Shown: positions 55,924-63,950, numbered from the stretch's first letter. The stretch is DNA of 64,000 bases from Moraxella canis (GCF_002014965.1 NZ_MUXT01000006.1:37675-101674), one strand, 5' to 3'. The notes: generated by a model from the sequence alone, not told the origin. Made by a program: numbers and translations.

Positions 55924-56691
55924 TTACTCCGCAATTCTCTCATACACTTTAGCGGTCGCTAACGCATCATCCAGGGCATCATGCGCTTTACCAAATTCAA
56001 TACCTAGACGCTTGCACGCGTTCACTAGACTTAGCCATTTCTCTTCGCCGAAGTGCGCTTGGGCCATTTGCATGACACAGACGCTTTCAAATACTTGTAG
56101 GCATATAGTTGCAGACTGGCGCATCATACGCATATCAAAATCAGCATTATACATGCCCACCTTACGATCACATAACAGGCGTTGAATTGATGCTTCAATA
56201 TCCCTAAAGTAGGGGTAGCCCTTGATTTGCTTTTTGCCGATGCGATGCACTCGGTATGCTTCTGGGCTAATCGCTGCGTCACTATCTAGATACGTATTGA
56301 CAATTACATCCCCATCTTCGTCAACAATTGCAAGCTGGATAATTTGTGCTTGTTCGTCCAATCCAGTCGTTTCGGTATCCAAAAACAGCATATTGTATGA
56401 CTTTCTTTCATCCATGAGATAATCGTCAATTTCGTCCCGAATTAGTTCTATGATGTTTCTTCGGTTCTCAAGCTTGTTTTCTTCGGCTATCATTTTGTCA
56501 ATCTCATCTTGGATATACCAAATCGCTTTCTGCAAGTCTTGCACGGCTGGCTGACCGCCTTTTAAGCCATTGCGCCATAAGTATTTGACAGCATTGCCAA
56601 GATTAAATCCCATGTGTCGAGTTATCTCAATGCACTCGATGCCACTTGGGTGGCTAGTGTAGTGTTTTGGGTGGTTTACTGCGTGTGTCAT
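55924..56691 (-). CDS. Fusion of DUF3310 and DEDDh 3'-5' exonuclease
   Basis: This 255-residue protein has two parts. Residues 5-65 (NHPKHYTSHPSGIECIEI, NAVKYLWRNGLKGG) form a DUF3310 domain, the family of phage T7 gp1.7 nucleotide kinase-like proteins. From residue 100 a DnaQ-like exonuclease follows, with LDTETTGLDE (Asp, Glu), MYNADFDMRMM (Asp) and HDALDDALAT (His, Asp), a complete DEDDh set. A role in phage DNA or nucleotide metabolism is inferred. The start codon overlaps the stop of the small upstream gene (ATGA). Confidence 0.85.
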   Translation of the reverse strand: MTHAVNHPKHYTSHPSGIECIEITRHMGFNLGNAVKYLWRNGLKGGQPAVQDLQKAIWYIQDEIDKMIAEENKLENRRNIIELIRDEIDDYLMDERKSYNMLFLDTETTGLDEQAQIIQLAIVDEDGDVIVNTYLDSDAAISPEAYRVHRIGKKQIKGYPYFRDIEASIQRLLCDRKVGMYNADFDMRMMRQSATICLQVFESVCVMQMAQAHFGEEKWLSLVNACKRLGIEFGKAHDALDDALATAKVYERIAE

Positions 56692-56849
56692 GGTTTAGTT
56701 CTCCAAAAAGCCAAGTTGATCACCACTTGGGTGATGAGCAGGGCAAAATTAAATCCTAGACTCCAATCTGTCAGTGCTTTGTTTGTAGCTATTACACATA
56801 GCAGGGTGAATATCCATAGGTGTAGGCATAGTATTTGAATGTGCGCCAT
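56688..56849 (-). CDS. Small membrane protein, 53 residues
   Basis: This gene reads from ATG 56849 to TGA 56688. The protein begins MAHIQILCLHLWIFTLLCVI and ends AFWRTKP. It has two hydrophobic segments (about residues 4-21 and 31-48), so it is likely a small inner-membrane protein. The stop overlaps the exonuclease start by four bases and a GGAGTTGAGA ribosome-binding site is upstream. No function is recognised. Tight packing in the operon supports it as real. Confidence 0.75.
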   Translation of the reverse strand: MAHIQILCLHLWIFTLLCVIATNKALTDWSLGFNFALLITQVVINLAFWRTKP

Positions 56850-56858
56850 TCTCAACTC

Positions 56859-57167
56859 CTAATGAACGATCAAAAATCTAAACAAGGCAATATTAGCCAT
56901 GACCAATAATGAAATACACAGAATCAAAATAAACCCTGACATAAATTCGTCGATCAAGATATCCAAAGCGAGTAGTTTTGGTTTATCACCAGCGTTAACT
57001 ATGCGTTTTGGGCAGTAGTTGATAATAAATGTCTCTGATTTTGTATATCCAATGCGATTCTCTTTAACTCTATAAAAGTAAACATAGTTATCTATCGTGC
57101 GCACAATCATTACTTCGTCACCTGTGCTTGTCTTGACCCAAACTTCGCCTTTTTTGTAGCCTTTCAT
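56859..57167 (-). CDS. Hypothetical protein with C-terminal membrane anchor
   Basis: This 102-residue protein is not recognised. The first 60 residues form a basic, beta-rich region (YKKGEVWVKTSTGDEVMIVR). The last 30 (FMSGFILILCISLLVMANIALFR region) are a single transmembrane helix. It lies three bases after the preceding gene and ten bases before the 53-residue gene, clearly within the operon. Confidence 0.7.
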   Translation of the reverse strand: MKGYKKGEVWVKTSTGDEVMIVRTIDNYVYFYRVKENRIGYTKSETFIINYCPKRIVNAGDKPKLLALDILIDEFMSGFILILCISLLVMANIALFRFLIVH

Positions 57168-57170
57168 TAT

Positions 57171-57680
57171 TTATCTCTCATAATTTATTGCTCTAAAAAT
57201 CAAGGTTTTGCGGTTTTTGTACATTTCTTTGGTGATGCTAATGTATTCGCCATCTTGATTAATGCGCTCAGCCGTGAATTTTGGGTTTGTGATACCAAAC
57301 ATCTCTCTGGCTTCGCGGCTGGTCATTGGACATCCGGTCGTCTGCAGGTATTGCAGCCAGTCATCGCGCCGTTTAGCCAGCGCCTCCAAGCGGTTCATGG
57401 GTCTGCGCACCATCTTTTTAGGCTTGGTGGCGCTAATAGGTAATTTTTTGCGCACTTGGCGTTGTTGCTTAGCCAGAGCGTCTTTGATTGCTTTGCTATC
57501 TAGCCGCTTAACTTGCTTGCGCTTCTCGGGTTTACTCCTGATGCCGACACTGATGCTGTGGTCATAAGCAGTGTTATCAAGACGCTGCACACGGTCAGGA
57601 TTAGCATTCATCCACGCTTCGACCTGCTCATTGGTTAGAATGCCTGGGCGTTTGGCTAGTGGGGTTTGTCTGATTAACAT
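57171..57680 (-). CDS. Hypothetical basic phage protein
   Basis: This 169-residue protein is rich in Lys and Arg (about residues 45-100), with MTSREAREMFGITNPKF near the end resembling a small DNA-binding helix pair. No family is recognised. It has a very strong ribosome-binding site (AAAAGGAGC). That site is complementary to sequences in the structured leader just upstream, so its translation is probably RNA-controlled. Confidence 0.7.
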   Translation of the reverse strand: MLIRQTPLAKRPGILTNEQVEAWMNANPDRVQRLDNTAYDHSISVGIRSKPEKRKQVKRLDSKAIKDALAKQQRQVRKKLPISATKPKKMVRRPMNRLEALAKRRDDWLQYLQTTGCPMTSREAREMFGITNPKFTAERINQDGEYISITKEMYKNRKTLIFRAINYER

Positions 57681-57876
57681 CTTTTGCTCCTTTTAAACTA
57701 TCTTTAATGATTACCCCACTCTCGCAGGAGCTCTCGGTCATCACCCAGCATCGGTGTAACCCGATGAAAGGAGCCTGTTGATGACTGCCTAGGTTATTTC
57801 CAGTAGCAACACTCTAGGCTTGTCGCACGACGCTCGATTACCAAAGCGTGCTGGGCTGCAAACTACAGTATGATTA
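57681..57876 (-). ncRNA. Structured leader or antisense-type regulatory RNA candidate
   Basis: This 196-nt interval holds no gene. Nested pairs: GTCATCA (57737-57743) with TGATGAC (57779-57785) encloses CATCGG (57749-57754) with CCGATG (57761-57766). Further stems are GCCTAG (57787-57792) with CTAGGC (57814-57819), and ACGCT (57830-57834) with AGCGT (57845-57849). On the minus strand an unpaired GCTCCTTT (57774-57767) is exactly complementary to the ribosome-binding site AAAGGAGC (57693-57686) of the next gene. A second GCTCCT word occurs at 57731-57726. The layout recalls C4 RNA of phages P1/P7 and CI RNA of P4. Confidence 0.6.
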
Positions 57877-58698
57877 CTAAGGCGAAAATTCGCCAATCAG
57901 CACATCATATTCTTCACCGATGGCGTCTTGGATTAAGTCTGCAAATACTCGAGTACGCTCACGCTCCAGCAATTCTAGACCGTCAATAATGAGCTTAAAT
58001 TCAGGCTCACCGCCTTGGGTATCAATCGCCAAACGCAATGCAATCTGACGCAATGGCAGGCTTTCATAGCATGCATCTTCAACTACAAAGCGCACTGGCG
58101 TATTGTTATTGGCAGTCTTTGCGCTGACTTGCTCAAACTTCGAGCGGCTTTCGCTCATGTCCTGCACTTCGCTATTTGCTGTGGCGGTCGCTTTGATGTC
58201 GATTGAGCGCAGCGCGGTAATAGCATCTGTGATACGGATAATCTCATTATTTGCGTTGTAAGCAGTTAAGACAGGCGACCAATCAATCAGCAGATCAATA
58301 AAATTGCGATGACTGATGCGATTGCGATTGTTTTTGCTTAGCGTCTCAAATACTGGCGTCTTTCTGGCTTGGCAAGTGGCATGATACTCACATTTACCCA
58401 TCACATAATCATCATGGCCAAAGTCCAATAAAGCCAAGGCATCCATCTCGACATCATTCACAAAAACCACCGTGTGCGCTGGCACGCCATAATTGGACAC
58501 AAAGTGCGCAAATTGGGCAATGTGATAAGTGACAAATTTGCCACGAGCACGGTTGCGGCCATCTTGATAACGCTCCAAATCAGTAATTTTGGTGTGCTCG
58601 TTATGGCTGATGGCATTAATACCCTCGATTGGGTAGGCAACAGGGTCGGCAAGGGTTGCGCCAACAGCAGCGTCAGACATTTCTTTTAAATTCGACAT
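57877..58698 (-). CDS. DUF2303 family phage protein
   Basis: This 273-residue protein fits DUF2303 (YfdQ-like), common in the early regions of prophages. Visible traits are FVTYHIAQFAHFVSNYG, the HATCQARKTPVFETL segment and the HRNFIDLLIDW motif. The C-terminal half is RFVVEDACYESLPLRQIALR followed by a Glu-rich tail. Its role is unknown. It precedes the structured leader in the operon. Confidence 0.85.
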   Translation of the reverse strand: MSNLKEMSDAAVGATLADPVAYPIEGINAISHNEHTKITDLERYQDGRNRARGKFVTYHIAQFAHFVSNYGVPAHTVVFVNDVEMDALALLDFGHDDYVMGKCEYHATCQARKTPVFETLSKNNRNRISHRNFIDLLIDWSPVLTAYNANNEIIRITDAITALRSIDIKATATANSEVQDMSESRSKFEQVSAKTANNNTPVRFVVEDACYESLPLRQIALRLAIDTQGGEPEFKLIIDGLELLERERTRVFADLIQDAIGEEYDVLIGEFSP

Positions 58699-58714
58699 AA
58701 AATAACTCTCAATA

Positions 58715-59080
58715 TTAATTTGCGTTTACGACAGGTTTGGTTTCGCCATAAGCTTGGCTTGTTGTGGCATCAAACAGTTCGTTGTCTTCGCTCACAATAG
58801 TTACTGTACCGTTTAGATTGACATACATTGGCGTCTCGGTTGTGTGCTCTTCTGAGCGTGAGCCCTTGCGGGTCGGCTCTTTATAAGTCAGCTTGTGCTC
58901 AACTCGCACTTGGCGACTATCACCAATCGAGCTGAATGTTAGCTTGAGTGTCGCTTCGCCTTTTTTGCCAGTATTGACGACGCCATCGGCGACATCACTG
59001 ATGATCTGTGCAAGCATATGTTCGATGCTGCCTGCACCTAAGTCACTGATAAAGCGTTGTACTTGAGTTGGTTTTGCCAT
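58715..59080 (-). CDS. Hypothetical phage protein next to DUF2303
   Basis: This 121-residue acidic protein is not recognised. It begins MAKPTQVQRFISDLGAGSIE and has a predicted beta-rich middle (VTIVSEDNELF). It is one of the small early proteins often found beside DUF2303 genes. It starts behind an AAAGGAG site and sits 16 bp from the DUF2303 gene. Confidence 0.7.
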   Translation of the reverse strand: MAKPTQVQRFISDLGAGSIEHMLAQIISDVADGVVNTGKKGEATLKLTFSSIGDSRQVRVEHKLTYKEPTRKGSRSEEHTTETPMYVNLNGTVTIVSEDNELFDATTSQAYGETKPVVNAN

Positions 59081-59102
59081 GATTTTTACTCCTTTGGCTG
59101 GA

Positions 59103-59366
59103 TTAACAGTTATAATGTGGCACGCTTAAGCTTGCCATGCGTCTAGTAAGCTGAGTGATGGGCTCGCCGGTTGTGACATCGAATGGCGTGGCATATTGCC
59201 ACAGCTCATGATTCTCATCGATATATCGACCGTCGTGATGAATGCCTTTGATAAACACATGAAAACACACATGATTTGGTTCGGTGATGCTGTCATGAAC
59301 GTAACACGGAACATATTTATCGCCGCTGAGCAACTTAGTTGTGATAATCTTACGAGCATCGATCAT
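59103..59366 (-). CDS. Hypothetical phage protein, 87 residues
   Basis: The start is placed at ATG 59366 (MIDARKIITTKLLSG), which overlaps the stop of the upstream gene as ATGA and has GGAG nine bases before it. A longer GTG start at 59384 is possible. The protein is His- and Tyr-rich (YVPCYVHDS, HVCFHVFIKGIHHDG) and has no recognised family. Confidence 0.68.
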   Translation of the reverse strand: MIDARKIITTKLLSGDKYVPCYVHDSITEPNHVCFHVFIKGIHHDGRYIDENHELWQYATPFDVTTGEPITQLTRRMASLSVPHYNC

Positions 59367-59560
59367 CGGAAGTTCTCCGAACACTGAACAGCATGTCCGT
59401 CATTTTTCCATGACAGGCATTCCATATAATCAGCCTCAGCTTGTCGTTGTAGTGCATAAGTGCCGATATAAAAAAGCAATGCACTTACGCCAACCACAAT
59501 CAACATCTTCAAAACTATCTCGGCGGCAAATTCAATAAAGACTGGTAATGAGTTTTGCAT
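59363..59560 (-). CDS. Small single-span membrane protein
   Basis: This 65-residue protein starts at ATG 59560, directly after a strong AGGAGGA ribosome-binding site; the longer frame to 59623 is ignored. One transmembrane helix (VLKMLIVVGVSALLFYIGTY) and a short Cys-containing tail are present. It is translationally coupled to the next gene by ATGA overlap. Confidence 0.72.
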   Translation of the reverse strand: MQNSLPVFIEFAAEIVLKMLIVVGVSALLFYIGTYALQRQAEADYMECLSWKNDGHAVQCSENFR

Positions 59561-59568
59561 AAATCCTC

Positions 59569-59907
59569 CTATAATGATTTTTCGATATCGTAGCGTTGCT
59601 GACATATGCGCGCTGCTTGACACAAAAACAGTCGCTCACTGGGTAGTACTCGCTTATCATCAATATGAGTGATATGATCAATCATCCAGTTCATATTAAT
59701 GATCGCTGCACCTAACGCTCCCACATTAAGCGTATGACCAGAGCGGATGCTCTCTTCATACGACAGCAGATGAGCGATGGTGTTGCTCTTGACGCGTCTG
59801 CCGTGTTCTGTAGTCAGCCGCATTTGACGTAATGCGTGGTAAATACGTGAAATAGTGACAGCTTTGGATTGTGTCTGCTGACTTTGAGCATCGTTGGTAT
59901 GTAGCAT
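59569..59907 (-). CDS. First gene of the leftward phage operon, hypothetical
   Basis: This 112-residue largely helical protein is not recognised (SRIYHALRQMRLTTEHGRRV, LNVGALGAAIINMNWMIDHI). It follows a near-consensus promoter (59934-59963) and an AGGGG ribosome-binding site, so it heads the leftward operon. The upstream palindrome at 59915-59932 overlaps the expected transcription start, which suggests repressor control. Confidence 0.7.
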   Translation of the reverse strand: MLHTNDAQSQQTQSKAVTISRIYHALRQMRLTTEHGRRVKSNTIAHLLSYEESIRSGHTLNVGALGAAIINMNWMIDHITHIDDKRVLPSERLFLCQAARICQQRYDIEKSL

Positions 59908-59914
59908 GATATCC

Positions 59915-59963
59915 CCTATCGTTAGTGATAGGTATTATAGGCAAACCTTTTAATATTTGTCAA
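59915..59963 (-). promoter_or_regulatory. Leftward phage promoter with operator-like palindrome
   Basis: On the minus strand TTGACA (complement of 59958-59963) and TATAAT (complement of 59934-59939) are separated by 18 bp, a consensus sigma-70 promoter. CCTATC (59915-59920) pairs with GATAGG (59927-59932) across the start site, fitting an operator for the CI-like repressor. Confidence 0.85.
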
Positions 59964-60040
59964 TAGGTTTAATAGTAATTTCTATAAATTAACCTATAAA
60001 ATTAATGTAAATTATTGTAATAACTTAGATTTTAGGCAAT

Positions 60041-60063
60041 AAAAAACCGCCAATTAGGCGGTT
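60041..60063 (-). terminator. Terminator of the cI-like gene
   Basis: AACCGCC (60045-60051) pairs with GGCGGTT (60057-60063), followed on the minus strand by a run of T (complement of 60041-60046). It lies about 55 bp after the repressor stop codon. Confidence 0.85.
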
Positions 60064-60116
60064 ATCAAAGTTTAATAATGTGATTTATGAGTGAATGTAT
60101 CGCGATTGGATGGGTT

Positions 60117-60833
60117 TTATCTGCGAACTCGTCTAGTCTGCGACTTCCACCAGAATTGTCCGATAATCTCAATATTTTCAGCTTCGATATCTTGGGCTGT
60201 ATAGATTTCATCTGGAAATCTTAGCTTATCATCATTACGCGATACCGCTTTAAAACCATCTCCATGTTTAAAAAGGTATTTGACTTTAAGCTCGCCACTT
60301 TTGCGGAATGCGTAAATTTCGCCATCAAAAATACGTGTCGCTGATGTATCGACAGCGATCGTCTGACCGTCTGTGATATCTGGTGCCATGCTATCGCCAC
60401 GAGCGATAAATGCTTTGGCGGATATAGGATTCACATTGCATTCTCTGAGCGTTTCCTCGCGAAACCATAGCTTTGATTCAACCGTTGGCTCTTCGTTCGC
60501 ATAGCCATTACCCAAACTGCCACAAATATCATGCAGATAGCCAATGGCAATCATGCCATCAGGAATGTTATCGCCATCTTGCCAGGTGGCGATAGCTTTA
60601 TTCGAGAATTCAATATTGGCGCCCTCATTTGTCATTAGACCCTCGCCCGTGGCCAGCCAATCAGGATTTACTTTCAACGCATTAGCAATTTGTACCAGCT
60701 TGCGACTTGATTTTGCTTTGCCATTTTCTAGATCGCCATAGCTTGGCTGAGCCATCCCTGCCAACTCCGCAACCTTGGCTTGGGAATAACCAAGTTCATC
60801 GCGACGTTGTTTTAATCTACTTGCTAGGCTCAT
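60117..60833 (-). CDS. CI-like phage repressor with S24 peptidase domain
   Basis: This 238-residue protein has an N-terminal HTH_3 domain (RRDELGYSQAKVAELAGMAQ, then PSYGDLENGKAKSSRKL). The C-terminal LexA/CI-type S24 domain has catalytic Ser148 in ARGDSMAPDITDGQ and Lys185 in LKVKYLFK. The usual Ala-Gly cleavage site is not obvious; the linker near residues 106-115 has GNGYANEE instead. It is divergent from the cro-like gene across a 142-bp switch region and should keep the element dormant. Confidence 0.9.
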   Translation of the reverse strand: MSLASRLKQRRDELGYSQAKVAELAGMAQPSYGDLENGKAKSSRKLVQIANALKVNPDWLATGEGLMTNEGANIEFSNKAIATWQDGDNIPDGMIAIGYLHDICGSLGNGYANEEPTVESKLWFREETLRECNVNPISAKAFIARGDSMAPDITDGQTIAVDTSATRIFDGEIYAFRKSGELKVKYLFKHGDGFKAVSRNDDKLRFPDEIYTAQDIEAENIEIIGQFWWKSQTRRVRR

Positions 60834-60870
60834 TTTTTTACCTCATTCATCAATATTGCCTCTCGTTTAT

Positions 60871-60899
60871 ATTATAAAAGGATAGCCTTTACTTTACAA
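60871..60899 (-). promoter_or_regulatory. Promoter of the cI-like repressor
   Basis: On the minus strand TTGTAA (complement of 60894-60899) and TATAAT (complement of 60871-60876) are 17 bp apart, reading toward the repressor. Operator-like repeats fill the spacer. Confidence 0.75.
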
Positions 60900-60970
60900 G
60901 GTGACCTTTAAAAATTACACTTGACAATCAATAGGCAAAACTATATGATAACCTTTATTTTGTAAAGGTT
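60877..60970. promoter_or_regulatory. Three palindromic operators of the CI/Cro switch
   Basis: The palindromes are AAAGG-N4-CCTTT (60877-60890), AAGGT-G-ACCTT (60898-60908), and AACCTTT-N7-AAAGGTT (60950-60970). They share the half-site AAGG/CCTT but differ in spacing. The first and second overlap the repressor promoter; the third lies just after the -10 of the cro promoter and ends before its start codon. Confidence 0.7.
60921..60949 (+). promoter_or_regulatory. Rightward promoter of the cro-like gene
   Basis: TTGACA (60921-60926), 17-bp spacer, TATGAT (60944-60949). The start codon of the cro-like gene is at 60976, with AAAGG as ribosome-binding site. Confidence 0.85.
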
Positions 60971-60975
60971 TGTAT

Positions 60976-61191
60976 ATGAAAAAGTCTGCAATTATTGAAA
61001 AACTCATCTCAGAATTTGGTAGCCAAACAAAGCTCGCTAAGGCTATAGGCGTTGAGCAAGGCACTGTTACCGGATGGCTATACCAAAAGCATGGCGTTAA
61101 GGAGCTAAATGCTCTAAAAATTGAAAAGATTACGAATGGTAAATTTCGTGCGGTGGATCTGTGCCCACGCCTTGCTGAATTGGACAAATAA
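60976..61191 (+). CDS. Cro/YdaS-like DNA-binding protein
   Basis: This 71-residue protein consists of one helix-turn-helix: LISEFGSQTKLAKAIGVEQG, TVTGWLYQKHGVK, followed by LNALKIEKITNGKFRAVDLC. The layout matches Cro-superfamily proteins such as YdaS. The start is ATG 60976 rather than the TTG two codons earlier. It is divergent from the CI-like gene and shares its operators. Confidence 0.88.
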   Translation: MKKSAIIEKLISEFGSQTKLAKAIGVEQGTVTGWLYQKHGVKELNALKIEKITNGKFRAVDLCPRLAELDK

Positions 61192-61205
61192 TCAGCAAAA
61201 TAAAA

Positions 61206-61230
61206 ACCCATCGGCGGCAACCGATGGGGT
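61206..61230. terminator. Hairpin between cro-like gene and primase
   Basis: CCCATCGG (61207-61214) pairs with CCGATGGG (61221-61228) around CGGCAA. On the + strand no T run follows. On the minus strand it is followed by TTTTTATTTT, so it would stop leftward (antisense) transcription into the switch. Confidence 0.6.
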
Positions 61231-61263
61231 GTGTATGCTTTCATGGATATAAGGAAAAGCACA

Positions 61264-61308
61264 ATGTTATTTTATGAAATACTAATTAAGAAATCAAGAG
61301 GTATATGA
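61264..61308 (+). CDS. Possible 14-codon leader peptide coupled to the primase
   Basis: ATG 61264 opens a 14-codon frame (MLFYEILIKKSRGI) ending in TGA at 61306-61308, which overlaps the primase start (TGATG). An AAGGAAAAG ribosome-binding site precedes it. It may serve only to couple translation. Confidence 0.4.
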   Translation: MLFYEILIKKSRGI

Positions 61309-63950
61309 TGACAGATAAACGCACACCACTTGATTTTGAATCAATTAGAGCCCAGGCGGAAGGTTATTATATCGACCGCATCTTTCCAGCTGTCGGGATT
61401 AATTTTACCAAAGCGCCACACCTGCATCAGCCTTGTCCTCTTTGTGGTGGTAAAGACCGTTTTCGGTGCGATGACAAAGATGGTAGCGGTTCATATATTT
61501 GTAGCCAGTGCGGCGCTGGCAACGGCTACACTTTAGTGCGTGACTACACTAAGTCTGATGCTTACGAAGCCCATGCGCTGATTGCGGATATTCTTGGTAT
61601 TGATGGCGGTAAGCCTATCAGCAATCAAGATCGAGCCAAATGGCAACAAGCGCGCGCCGAAAAAGACTCGGCAAATAATGCCGCTAAAGCCAATATACGC
61701 CGAGAAGTCGCAAATATTGCTAAAGATCGATTTGCTAAGGCAGTCATTGCGACAGAGCATCCTTATCTTGCCAAAAAAGGCGTGATGAGCCATGGTCTGC
61801 GCATTGATGATGCGGGTCATTTGCTGATACCTCTTTATTATCACAACACCAAGACGGGCAATATCACATTATGCAATTTACAGACCATCTCCGAGACGAA
61901 TGATAAGAGATTTCTTAAAGGTGGTTTGGTTAATGAATGTTTTTATACGCTTGGCACAGTACCTGTAGGTAGTGGTGTGATTTTTGTCACGGAAGGCTAC
62001 GCCACTGGCGCTAGTATCTATGAAGCAATGGGGCATTCTTATCCAGTAATTGTGACATTCAACGCAAACAATATGATCAAATGTGCGCCCATTGTCCGTG
62101 CATTGTATCCGGCACACCGAATTATATTTTGCGCTGATGACGATTATGCCACCGCTCAAAAGATGGGTAAAAATGCAGGCATCGACGCAGCTCAGCAAGC
62201 ATCAACCATCGCTTCGGCTGAATACATCAGCCCTGACTTTGGCGGCGATAATCGCATCGCTACTGGTGAGCTGACTGATTATAACGATTTGCACATGGCG
62301 TTTGGCATTGACAGCGTCCGAGCGCAAATATCCCATGCCCTAAATCGTCCAATGCCTGAACAAAGCCAGCCAAAGACGTCAGGGGTCACCCTGGATGCTT
62401 TGCTTGAGCAATACGCAGTTATCGACGACATCGGCAAACGCACAAATAAGATTTATCATTTAAGTGAGCAAAAAGAGCTTACCAAAACGCAGTTTGATGA
62501 AGTTGTGGGTGACAAACAGCTTGCCAACCAGTGGCACTATCACCCAAACAAAAAGACAATCACACGTCAACAAGTTCAGGCTAATACATCCAAGCTTACC
62601 GCTGAGATATATGCGGATATCTTTGATAAATATTGGCTGATCGCAGGCACCAAAGAGATTTATAACCGTGAGGATAAGATACGTCAGCCAGCCGATACTT
62701 TGCGCTTGGAATATCCGCTTGAGTATGACATTTGGCTTAAGTCCGATCGTCGTCAAAAAGTCAAACAAGCCAATATCTGGTTTGACCCGTCGTGCACCAA
62801 ACGCCCCGCTAATCCAGATGATAACTATATCAATACCTTTGACCGCCTGCCATTGACGCCATTTAGTCGTGAGGAACTGCACGACATGATGGGCGATAAT
62901 AACGCAAGCAATGAACAAATCGAAGCGTTTTTATATGGCTTAGCATCACCATTCATTAATTTATTGCGCCATTTGTGTGGTGATGACGGCAGTGATGAAG
63001 TGGTTAATTGGATTCTTAATTGGCTTGCCATCCCCTTGCAGAATATGGGCACTAAAATGGATACTGCCTTAATTTTTCACGGTCATGTCCAAGGTGCTGG
63101 TAAATCTTTTTTCTTCGACCGCATCATGCGCCGTATCTACGGTAGTTATGCTTTGACACTAGGTCAGGGTCAATTAGTCAGCCAATACAATGATTGGGTT
63201 GAGGGTAAGCTTTGGACTGTGTTCGAAGAAATTTTTGAAGGCAAAGACAGGTTTAACCACATGGGTATGATTAAGCAATTAATCACCGGTGATACCATTT
63301 GGATCAGTAAGAAGTTTTTAAATGGCTGGATGCAGGACAACTATGTCAATGTGGTGTTTTTATCTAACGATTTACAACCTCTCAGCTTGGAGCAAACCGA
63401 CCGCCGTCATGTAGTGCTTTATCCCAAGCAAACGATGCCAATCGAGCTCAAGACAGCGTTATCAGATGCCTTGATGGATGCTGATGATATGATGGTGCGC
63501 GCGTTTTATAGTTACTTGATCGTCAAAAATGTTGGCGACCAAGACGCTCACACCAAAGCCATCCATACAACGGCTAAGCAACATTTGCAAGAATTATCTA
63601 TGTTTAATTATGAGCGCTTTTATAACGACTGGAAAGATGGTAAACTTGATATTCCTTACGCAACTTGCCGGACAGAAGACTTGTTTAATTATTATGCTTT
63701 TTTGTGCGGCAACGACAAAGAAAAAGCAACATCAAAAACACGATTTGGCACCTTTCTTGGTAAGCGTGAAGAGAAAAAGGTGGTGCGCTACTTGCCAGAA
63801 AACTTCAAAGGTCCGAAGACACCGCAAGCGACCGTTATCATTGTTCGGTATGCAAACACGCCCGAAAACCCCGACCAAAAGTGGTTTGGGCAGGCGCTTG
63901 GCAGTTTTCAAGAAAAGGTACGTCAGATCATAGGCAAGCAACAACAATAA
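61308..63950 (+). CDS. P4-type primase-helicase (zinc finger, Toprim, DUF5906 ATPase)
   Basis: This 880-residue replication protein has three parts. A P4-type zinc finger lies at about residues 43-68 (CPLCGGKDRFRC and YICSQCGAGNG, a CxxC pair each side). A Toprim-like catalytic segment follows at about 224-242 (VIFVTEGYATGASIYEA). The C-terminal superfamily-3-type ATPase has Walker A GHVQGAGKSFFF near 590-600, then KLWTVFEEIFEGKDRF as the Walker B region and VVFLSNDLQPLSLE as sensor. It should prime and unwind the element's DNA. ATG 61308 has a better spaced AGAGG site than ATG 61305. Confidence 0.9.
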   Translation: MTDKRTPLDFESIRAQAEGYYIDRIFPAVGINFTKAPHLHQPCPLCGGKDRFRCDDKDGSGSYICSQCGAGNGYTLVRDYTKSDAYEAHALIADILGIDGGKPISNQDRAKWQQARAEKDSANNAAKANIRREVANIAKDRFAKAVIATEHPYLAKKGVMSHGLRIDDAGHLLIPLYYHNTKTGNITLCNLQTISETNDKRFLKGGLVNECFYTLGTVPVGSGVIFVTEGYATGASIYEAMGHSYPVIVTFNANNMIKCAPIVRALYPAHRIIFCADDDYATAQKMGKNAGIDAAQQASTIASAEYISPDFGGDNRIATGELTDYNDLHMAFGIDSVRAQISHALNRPMPEQSQPKTSGVTLDALLEQYAVIDDIGKRTNKIYHLSEQKELTKTQFDEVVGDKQLANQWHYHPNKKTITRQQVQANTSKLTAEIYADIFDKYWLIAGTKEIYNREDKIRQPADTLRLEYPLEYDIWLKSDRRQKVKQANIWFDPSCTKRPANPDDNYINTFDRLPLTPFSREELHDMMGDNNASNEQIEAFLYGLASPFINLLRHLCGDDGSDEVVNWILNWLAIPLQNMGTKMDTALIFHGHVQGAGKSFFFDRIMRRIYGSYALTLGQGQLVSQYNDWVEGKLWTVFEEIFEGKDRFNHMGMIKQLITGDTIWISKKFLNGWMQDNYVNVVFLSNDLQPLSLEQTDRRHVVLYPKQTMPIELKTALSDALMDADDMMVRAFYSYLIVKNVGDQDAHTKAIHTTAKQHLQELSMFNYERFYNDWKDGKLDIPYATCRTEDLFNYYAFLCGNDKEKATSKTRFGTFLGKREEKKVVRYLPENFKGPKTPQATVIIVRYANTPENPDQKWFGQALGSFQEKVRQIIGKQQQ

